Part shown: positions 57,601 through 64,000 of the stretch, in pieces | How the letters are laid out: each line of letters opens with the position of its first letter | How positions within the stretch are numbered: position 1 is the stretch's first letter | From: Jaapia argillacea MUCL 33604 | Taxonomy: Eukaryota > Basidiomycota > Agaricomycetes > Jaapiales > Jaapiaceae | Length of the DNA stretch: 64,000 nucleotides | Reading direction: 5' to 3' | NCBI GenBank assembly: GCA_000697665.1 | Contig: KL197715.1 | Location: 255,427-319,426 of the forward strand | The notes under the pieces: model-generated | What the model was told of the DNA's origin: nothing | Seen by the model: only the letters and a program-made list of their open reading frames with translations | Databases searched by the model: none | Translations under genes and position numbers: made by a program

Positions 57601-58132
57601 AATCTTCCCAGCTTATCGCCCCTCTCCCTCTAACCCTCCCTTTCTGACCACGAAAGACCACGAACAACCTATCAACCGGGTACACCTTGATCAACCTCTC
57701 CAGTATGCCAATCCCAAACCCACCCAAGCCGAACTTTGAGCTTAGGAGACTTTCATATGCACATACCGCAACCTCGCCGGCTTCGACCTTCCCGCTCAAT
57801 ATCGTATCTGGACAAAAGTATTGCTCCACGAGAGGTAAATAGCCTTGTTCCTTGAGCTCAGCCTCCCAAGTGGGTAAGACGTGCTCGAGGAGTGCACGTT
57901 GCAGTGGTGGTAGGTGCTTGTGGAGATTGAAAGCATGTTTTGGGAGAGGAGAAGAGTTGTATTGGTGATAAGCTGGTGGAAGGAGGTTGAGGGAAGCGAG
58001 GTGTGGTGCGAGGAGGGACAGTAGCGTCGCCGAGTCTGGGATGGTCGATTGCAGCCGCGTGATTGTTTCTCGTGCTTGGTTCAGCGTCGCGTCAACATAT
58101 TCTGCAGACATTCCGTCAAGCGTCAAGTTCAT
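54612..58132 (-). CDS. TEL2: Tel2/Telo2 telomere-length and PIKK-stability factor
   Basis: Scaffold of the TTT (Tel2-Tti1-Tti2) complex, which with Hsp90 matures the PIKK kinases TOR, ATM/Tel1 and ATR/Mec1. The ATG at 58132 opens MNLTLDGMSAEYVDATLNQ. Helical N-terminal repeats follow: LPPLQRALLEHVLPTWEAE, FGLGGFGIGILERLIKVYP, VDRLFVVFRGQKGRVRGRG. The conserved Telomere_reg-2 block is at about 56850-55600: SIPSPETSQTSNPEV linker, DSDDSLTAYPP, RPVYLAQLGRMLRE, then FELDGFDVKRQRALNALVV with CCPRKAAP, spliced to STVIQEFFKNQYSTDQRFV and MLNALALGARELASL. The last exon has ESFVMPLINHFWLHLRDSL and LNALVLERMLGTLAVLVHA. Several short introns; not all ends were fixed. Acidic Asp/Glu and Gly-rich inserts are typical loops. 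Confidence 0.88.
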
Positions 58133-58242
58133 CGTTGATGGATACTCGAAATTCAGTCGCAGCCCTAATTAGTAACCCTAACCACTCCATTTTGAAGACG
58201 ACCCAGAAAATCACGCAAATCTTTAACCCATCAACAAAATGC

Positions 58243-60053
58243 TCATTGCAAACCCGGCTCAAGTACCTGGCCATCAAAGGCAGGATGTCTGAGAGAACCT
58301 GGGGGAAAGTATGTAAAACCCCCAGGAATGAGCACCGCTCCAGCGGATGAACCCATATAACTGCTCAGACTTCCATACGAGAGGTGCGGGGTAACGAAGC
58401 CAATACAACACGCGATACAACATGACAGGTATGAGGGGTGCGGAGGGAAGGGAATGGTGTGAACGGCGTATTCTTGGTGCACTCTGGTCTTCACGCACGC
58501 GATAGTCTCTTACAGGCCGTTTGGTCTTGAGGGTAGACAACAACTTGGCCCAAGCCGACATTGGTTCGTCAACAGTGTGATTGATGGTCGACAGTGAGAT
58601 AGGTGATGAGCAACGAAAGTGGTGGTCGACAGTGAGTATGGCGTCTGACAATTGTGTCGCGATCTAAACAGAAGGAGTTATCAGCAACGACTTGTCTTCG
58701 AGAAATAATGAAACTCACAGTCTATGACAAACCCAGAACCCGAGCCGGTAAAAGAGAAGATCGGCAGCGCGCGACAACGAAAGAGATACAAGATGTGATA
58801 CAACATAACAAGTATGAGGAGGGGTGGGGAGGAAAGGAGATGATGCAAGCGGGTCATCTTGAGGCGGTCTGATCTTCGCCCACGCGATTGGCGTCTCTTG
58901 CGGGCCGTTTGGTCTTGGAAGGTCGACAGTAACTTGGCAATTGACAGTGAGTTGGAACCAATACACGAGACGATGCAACATGACAGTGCATGAGGAGGGT
59001 GTGGATGAAAGGGAATGAGATGAGGAAGGATCATGAGCACTCTTATCTTCGCCGACGCAATTGGCGTCTCTTGCGGGCGGTGTGGTCTTGGAAGGTCGAC
59101 AGTAACTTCGTAGTTGACAGTGAGTTTGTGGTTGACATTGAGGTTTGTGGCTGACAGTGAGATTGATGGTTGACAAGCGTTCGGTGGCTGACAGCGGTGG
59201 TCTGAAGTGAGACGATATCAGCAATGACCCGCGCTCGATGGAGAAGATACTCACAATCATGACAACTAAGCGGCAACATTACACGAGAGGTGGGAGATAG
59301 AAGCGATACATGAGGCGATACAACATAACAAATATGAGGAGGGGTGTGGAGGAAAGGAGATGATGCAAACGGGTCAGCTTGAGCCACTCTGGTCTTCGCC
59401 CACGCGATTGGCGTCTCTTGAAGGCCATTGGGTCTAGAGTGTCGACAATATCTTGGATGTCGATAGTGAGATCATTGGTTGGCCGGTGGGTAGAAATCTA
59501 AGGGGAGGCAACGATCAGAGATAACTTGTGGAAAGGGGGGCAGGATACTCACCGTCGACAACAGGGAACATTCCGAAGTGAGAACGCGTGCCAACCGAGA
59601 GAATAAGAAGAAAGTCACAGAAGGCAAGGTGTGTGAGGAAGTTGGGGACTTTCGAGCCCAGTCAGCCGACGTTTTATAGAGAAAAGCAGTGCTCGCCACA
59701 TACCACAAAGCAAATGTCAGCCACAGCCCAACACGAGGCAGACAAAGCAGCAATACGACAAAGCAACCAGAGGAACAAAAGAGGACGAACAGATTAGGAT
59801 TGCCTTGGTTCGTCGAGTGGCCAAGTCGCGTGGTGCTTGCTTGGATGAAGGATACCCGGACAAGGAGGCGTTGATGTGTAGAGAACGTAACGTTGAGCTT
59901 GTCTGTATCACGTCGGTGTTGTTCCTTTCTAGGAGAGTCGACGGTAGTCAGCGCGGAGAGGAAAGAGGGAATGGTGGTCAACCAGGCTGTGAGCGCGTTT
60001 AAAAGGCGTCGGGGTGGCTGAAACACGGTCACGGGACCCAGCGGAAGTATCAT
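58243..60053 (-). CDS. Hypothetical protein built of repeated exon modules
   Basis: Not recognised. The ATG at 60053 opens MILPLGPVTVFQPPRRLLN, with a hydrophobic stretch FVLFCSSGCFVVLLLCLPR. Downstream come repeated modules, each with a basic patch (ARKRRQSRGRR or close) followed by LHHLLSSxPLLIxVMLYR. Donor-like GTGAGTATC/GTGAGTTTC sites near 59550, 59252 and 58714 recur at matching module positions, each followed by an AG acceptor. This pattern suggests a gene that grew by duplicating an exon-intron unit. Coding status is uncertain because frames differ between units and no final stop can be fixed. A decayed or noncoding array is the alternative. Confidence 0.35.
58422..59475. repeat. Imperfect tandem array, about 150-bp core
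   Basis: Four diverged units begin near 58422, 58803, 58978 and 59325. Each reads roughly CATRACA..TATGAGGAGGGG, then TCTTCGCCCACGCGATTGG, CGTCTCTTGCGGGCCGTT and GGTCTTGGAAGGTCGACA, and ends in GACAGTGAG. Spacing alternates between about 175 and 350-380 bp, so some units carry an extra intron-like part. A minor 20-bp sub-repeat (TGGTTGACAGTGAGTTTG type) lies at 59115-59205. Confidence 0.75.
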
Positions 60054-60341
60054 GTGAATATAAACGCTACACCATCACGACCAAACATCCCAGTGGCTGA
60101 AGGTGGCTGAGCGCCGAGGCCCTGAACCGTCGTGCTAGAGACTGAGTTGAAGCTTTAAAATGGTTTCCCATCCAAGCTTCAAGACGAGTCGCCCTCTCCC
60201 TCCCTTCCCACATTCAGTTATGGACGGGAAGAGGAACTAAACCACTGGATAATGCTCATCGAACAACAAACCATCCATCCACGAGAACCCCACCCAAACG
60301 TTGAGGTTGACTGAAAGGGTTACCCGTATCCAAGAGATAAC

Positions 60342-60530
60342 CTAGATCAACTTCAACTCCAGCATTTGCGCCCCAAATCTCATAAATTCTGCAGCATAAC
60401 TCTCAACTTGGTTGTCGTTGGTCTGTGATCGAGGCTCGTAGCTTTGCTCGCCGATGCAATGGAGAAAACATAGGCAGGCAATGATTAATGAGGCCTTGAG
60501 GGCACAAGGGAGCGCGGAAGGGGTGTTCAT
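60342..60530 (-). CDS. Candidate small secreted peptide
   Basis: A 62-aa frame from an ATG at 60530. It begins MNTPSALPCALKASLIIAC then LCFLHCIGEQS, a good signal-peptide profile with a likely cut near CIGEQ. The mature part (SYEPRSQTNDNQVESYAAE and on to MLELKLI) is short and has no Cys pair. Small secreted proteins are common in plant-associated and wood-decay basidiomycetes. It may be a chance frame; introns could extend it. Confidence 0.3.
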   Translation of the reverse strand: MNTPSALPCALKASLIIACLCFLHCIGEQSYEPRSQTNDNQVESYAAEFMRFGAQMLELKLI

Positions 60531-60620
60531 ACGTTCACCTCATGCATATTACCGCAGTGGTAGTGGGTGAAACCGTAGGACACTGTAGTTGAACAGAAAC
60601 ATGAAGCAGGTGACATTGAT

Positions 60621-61230
60621 GGTGGATGAAAACAAAGAAAACGCACCTTCGGATAACGGGGTCCAAGCTCTTCTCGCCGAACTACACATATCTGCACCCT
60701 TCTGATGACTTCTGTCTGAACTATTGCTGTGAACCGGGCAATAGGGGACGAATTAGTTCAGTGTCAAGGTGACAGTGTATGTCGCATAATCAAAAGACTC
60801 ACAAGGGTGGTCTTGAAGCTGGGCAGGTTTCCTTATACCTAGAAGCTTGAGTCGAGAGACCAACATGTTAACTAAGGTTTTGATATAAGTCTGTACAAAT
60901 ACCTCATCGGGGCTTGATTACCCTGGAACAGAATGGGCAGCACCATTAGCATTCTTATCGTCGGCGTCGGTGTAGTACTGCAAGACAGATCAGCGCTCCT
61001 GGACTCGTAGCGTTGTCAGTGGCGATAAGCTACGAGTGGCGTTCTGACCCATCCGAACAAGTGAAACGAATCGGCGGTGAAGCTTTGGAGTCGCATAGGA
61101 CGCGATAGGTGCGGAGAACAATGTGATATTTGTTGGGATGCTACCGTACTGTGGGCGCATTGCTAATCAGCACGCGAATGGCGGATGAAAACAAAGAAAA
61201 TGGACCTTCGAATAAAGGGATCCAAGGTCG
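60621..61230. repeat. Pair of about 50-bp direct repeats
   Basis: GGATGAAAACAAAGAAAA followed by CCTTCG.ATAA.GGG.TCCAAG occurs near 60624 and again near 61183, about 560 bp apart and roughly three-quarters identical by eye. It may be the remains of a local duplication. Confidence 0.5.
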
Positions 61231-61397
61231 CCGCCAGCATCGGAGAATGTGCGTCCCATCTTACTCAACAGGTCCCTGACCATCGGGGTTCCGAGGGAGA
61301 CTGCGCGTTAAGTTCTTAGCAAGCGGTCGGTCGGCTCGAAACTGGCGGCGGCGGCGTTTTGACGAGAAAACCTGGCAATATATCGGTGGATTAATAT

Positions 61398-61742
61398 TCA
61401 TCGATGCAAGCGCTTGGGACGGCGCGACTTGGGAATGACCGTAGGAGGCAAACCGGGGGAAGGATCCAAGTCAGAATTTGGGCAGGTGGAAGCGATTCTG
61501 TCGCAGCGCTGCTCTGGTAATTCAGCTCGGTCCACTGGAGAGGCTGGAGAAGTTAGAACCTGAATATCGAGGATAGTGAGAGTTCTGGAATATTTCCAGC
61601 GGTCCTCCGCCGCCTCGCGGACTTTCGAAGCGTGTTGCGGAGTTCCCGATAGGGCAGGGTCCGTGCATCCTCTTCTCCAACCTCGGCAGGCTGGCACTCC
61701 TTCATCTCCATGAGAATGAAATACTGGAGCTGATGGCTCCAT
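61398..61742 (-). CDS. Low-confidence hypothetical ORF
   Basis: A 114-aa frame from an ATG at 61742 (MEPSAPVFHSHGDEGVPAC), with RRGCTDPALSGTP, ASKVREAAEDRWKYSRTL and a basic end (PKSRRPKRLHR). No family is recognised and no introns are implied. It may be chance. Confidence 0.2.
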   Translation of the reverse strand: MEPSAPVFHSHGDEGVPACRGWRRGCTDPALSGTPQHASKVREAAEDRWKYSRTLTILDIQVLTSPASPVDRAELPEQRCDRIASTCPNSDLDPSPGLPPTVIPKSRRPKRLHR

Positions 61743-62248
61743 GTCTATGTCGCTTTTGAACGACACACTTTGGGCACACGACGAGTTGGAGATTGGCGGG
61801 CTCCGTCAGAGCGTCAATCCTCCATATTTTCAGCGACTAGGCATCCCAATCACACCCGTACCCACAAACCCTCGACGGCTTTTTTTGCTCTTGTTACCCT
61901 GTCATTGTCTTTGTCTAGGCTCTTTTTGACAGCGTATCTCTGGCGGTGTCGGTGTCCAACAGGATTGCAGCCAAATTAAATGATTCGCTCGAGGCCGCAC
62001 ATTCCATCTTGACTGGGGCACAGTGGGGGGGCCGCGAATTATTGGATCGGAAACAAAGCATACAACGGTGAGTCCCTCCCAAATCGTTTTGAATAGACGT
62101 TGTTGGGAATCTTGCACCGATGGGATATGTTGGAAAATTGGCTGAGGGAGCATCTTTGATGATTGCCTTTGGGGTCCACCACACTCGAGCGAGCTGTCCC
62201 TCTGGTCTGGGATGACTTTGTGTCGCAAAATAGGCTTGATCACACTAG

Positions 62249-62524
62249 ATGTCGAGTCTTGATCTTGCGCTGGACGATTTGACCGGTTCAGTCGAATTCA
62301 TGGATGATTTGTTTGGAACGAGACTCGCCTGCCAGGTTTTATGTGACATATCGTCACGTATGTCACACAACGTGACATTGTTGGGCGAAGAAGGGCAAAG
62401 ATGGCTTCATTCACGGAGGATATTGCTGAAGGAATACATACTGATGTTTGGTGGCTTTTCTGTTGCATATAGGGAAAGAAGCTGGTCTTTCTCAAGGTCC
62501 GAACATTTCCCAGCATTCGTGTAG
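62249..62524 (+). CDS. Low-confidence hypothetical ORF
   Basis: A 91-aa frame from an ATG at 62249 (MSSLDLALDDLTGSVEFMD). It has an amphipathic middle (LLGEEGQRWLHSRRILLKE) and no recognised domain. Retained only because it has a proper ATG and balanced composition. Confidence 0.2.
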   Translation: MSSLDLALDDLTGSVEFMDDLFGTRLACQVLCDISSRMSHNVTLLGEEGQRWLHSRRILLKEYILMFGGFSVAYRERSWSFSRSEHFPAFV

Positions 62525-63175
62525 GTCCAGACGACACGGAAGCAAACCTACATTTGGGCGCAAAGCATTGAAGACTTGAATTTGACGGGCCTAATCTCTC
62601 GGGACGCCTTCAAGATATCACCCCACCAATTTCCAAGGTTCACGAGCGCGGAAGATGGAAGATGGAGTGATTGGAGCTCGTCCTCACTCTGAACCTGTAA
62701 CTTGGACTTGGGCAGTCGATTCCCAAGCCACGCCTCACTCCAGTCTCACTCTCATCAAGTAACGCCATCTGTTGCTTTTCATCCTCCTGTTGGCGACGGC
62801 AATATTCGAGGCTATGTCCCTTCATCAGAACGGGCAGAGGCTAAGACTCTCACCAGTTACTGCGACGGCCTGCCCTATTTTCCTTTTCGCATTCATGGTC
62901 CGCAAAAGCCGATGGGAGACCGCGCTCGCAGTCGTTTCCAAAGCAAATTAAGAACAAGCAGGATATGATGACCAGTTTGTTGCCTAGGTTCAATAGTTCT
63001 CTCTCGCGGCCGTGGAGAATACAGAAGTCAAAGGTCGCATTTTCGCTTCCCTATTGGCTATTCAGCGTCTCCAAAACGGGCAACACTCTTTCCTCCCAAA
63101 CAAAAAACGCGCTTCCGAACCCTGAACGCCGTCGGATGAAATTTCTAAAATGCTTGTAGTCTATTTAGCCGAGGC

Positions 63176-64000
63176 ATGTGGTCCTCTGCATCCCTTGCCT
63201 TCCCTTTCGACTTTCGTATCTTCTTGATCTCCTTTCTCTCTCTCTCAATTTTTGTCCCTTGCTGTTCTGTCGCCAAAGTTATCACCGCCAGCACCTGCCC
63301 GGGAGCGACCTTACCCCTCTTTCACCCTCGTCGTCAGCCAAGCCGACACAGCCCACCTGAGGTTATCGATCGCGATTCCCATACCCATCCATACACAAGG
63401 TTGTTCTCATTCAGGCCCAACGATCCGTTAATGGTAGGATTCCTCTTCCCCTTTCTTTTCGCTTCATGCCGACGATCTAATCCTTCGCGAGTAGGTGACT
63501 GTGGACTATCGCTACGATGATCCCATGTTCTTTCCAAGTCTGTCGTGGGTGTGTTGGGCGCGTTATCCTATACCGTGTTGTTTATTGACTTCTATGCCCT
63601 CGACAGCCTGACATCACACCAGAGACGGAAGATGGGGAAGATGCTGTCAACCTGCAAGCCGCCCTGGACAACCATGATGTGGAGGATGGAACTGGGTCTC
63701 CTCCAAGTCTGCGCAGAAGCCGTAAACCATTCTCAACCCTGGTCATTGTTCGTTCCCATTTGATAGCCATCGTCCTCGCTAGTCGTTCTAACTCTTCCCA
63801 TAGGATTTGGCTCTCATGATCAAGAGGAAATGCCAGGGAGCGTTGACAGGGAGCAAGGCGACTTAAAAGCCCTTTCCCCCGCGTCTACCGTGGATGTGGT
63901 GGCATAAAATTGGTGTTCTCTGTTCGCGTTCACATGGTCAATGCTCCTGTTGCTCAGGTCTACTGTCCACACAACTGATCCTCCAATGTATCTATACGGA
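63176..64000 (+). CDS. Putative secreted or membrane protein, may run off the right end
   Basis: The ATG at 63176 opens a strong hydrophobic leader (FLISFLSLSIFVPCCSVAK). Then come ATLPLFHPRRQPSRHSPPE and HPYTRLFSFRPNDPLM. A GTAGGA...GAGTAG intron joins to VTVDYRYDDPMFFPSLSW, and a GTGTGT...CGACAG intron joins to PDITPETEDGEDAVNLQAA, DVEDGTGSPPSLRRSRKPF and STLVIVRSHLIAIVLASR. The reading frame stays sensible across both joins. The function is unknown, and the end lies at or beyond the window edge. Confidence 0.4.

Larger units (their letters stand above)
60054..63175. other. 3.1-kb sparse region
   Basis: No confident gene beyond the short candidates listed separately. It contains a roughly 50-bp direct repeat. 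Minus-strand fragments with splice-like borders near 60550-60730 could be exons of a small unrecognised gene. Confidence 0.4.

Overview
The window reads as ordinary nuclear chromatin of a filamentous basidiomycete, most likely an Agaricomycete. Genes are dense and lie on both strands. They are cut by many short introns (about 45-70 nt, GT...AG). Several products are fungal types (Met30/SconB F-box protein, Bre2, a DUF6593-like protein, a very large Ser-rich protein I associate with basidiomycetes). Order or genus cannot be fixed from this sequence alone. I recognised no CRISPR array, rRNA, tRNA or intact transposon.

Layout. 0.5-5.1 kb: ATG8 (-) and the ER glucosidase I CWH41/GH63 (+), divergent. 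5.5-11.7 kb: a Ser-rich protein, an MFS drug/polyamine-type transporter and a GSK3 kinase, all on the minus strand. 14.4-16.8 kb: a Met30-type F-box/WD40 protein (+). 17.1-24.3 kb: a tandem segmental duplication carrying two RasGEF genes (-). The left copy is fused to a degenerate (pseudo)kinase domain; the right copy has lost that domain. 24.1-27.7 kb: BRE2 (COMPASS subunit) and a UBE2L-type ubiquitin E2, divergent, with only 99 bp between start codons. 28.9-30.6 kb: a third RasGEF paralogue (+). 33.2-38.6 kb: a 1,651-residue Ser/Pro-rich protein. 38.9-45.4 kb (all -): a DUF6593-like protein, a BTB protein, the N-terminal glutamine amidase NTAQ1 and a small Pro-rich protein. 48.3-53.1 kb: two tandem secreted amidases (+). 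53.5-58.1 kb: a small protein with a CxxC tail and the telomere/PIKK factor TEL2 (-). 58.2-60.1 kb: a tandem array of repeated exon-intron modules (-). 60-64 kb: sparse, with a few small secreted-protein candidates and a gene running off the right end.

The main story is local gene duplication. The 17-24 kb duplication has its two breakpoints inside the 3' ends of both neighbours (the Met30-type gene and BRE2). A fossil 3' end of each therefore lies at the junction while both full genes stay intact. The kinase fused to the left RasGEF has lost the beta3 lysine, the catalytic-loop asparagine and the DFG aspartate, so it looks like a pseudokinase regulator of a Ras exchange factor. The amidase pair shows clean intron presence/absence and shared GATA-type promoter sites, pointing to nitrogen control.

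Five gene models were solved to the base and give whole-codon totals (ATG8, GH63, E2, NTAQ1, the Ser-rich giant). The Met30-type gene and amidase 1 also close exactly. Other multi-exon genes are given by outer limits. About 45.4-48.3, 30.6-33.2, 41.5-43.6 and 11.7-14.4 kb hold no gene I can name.
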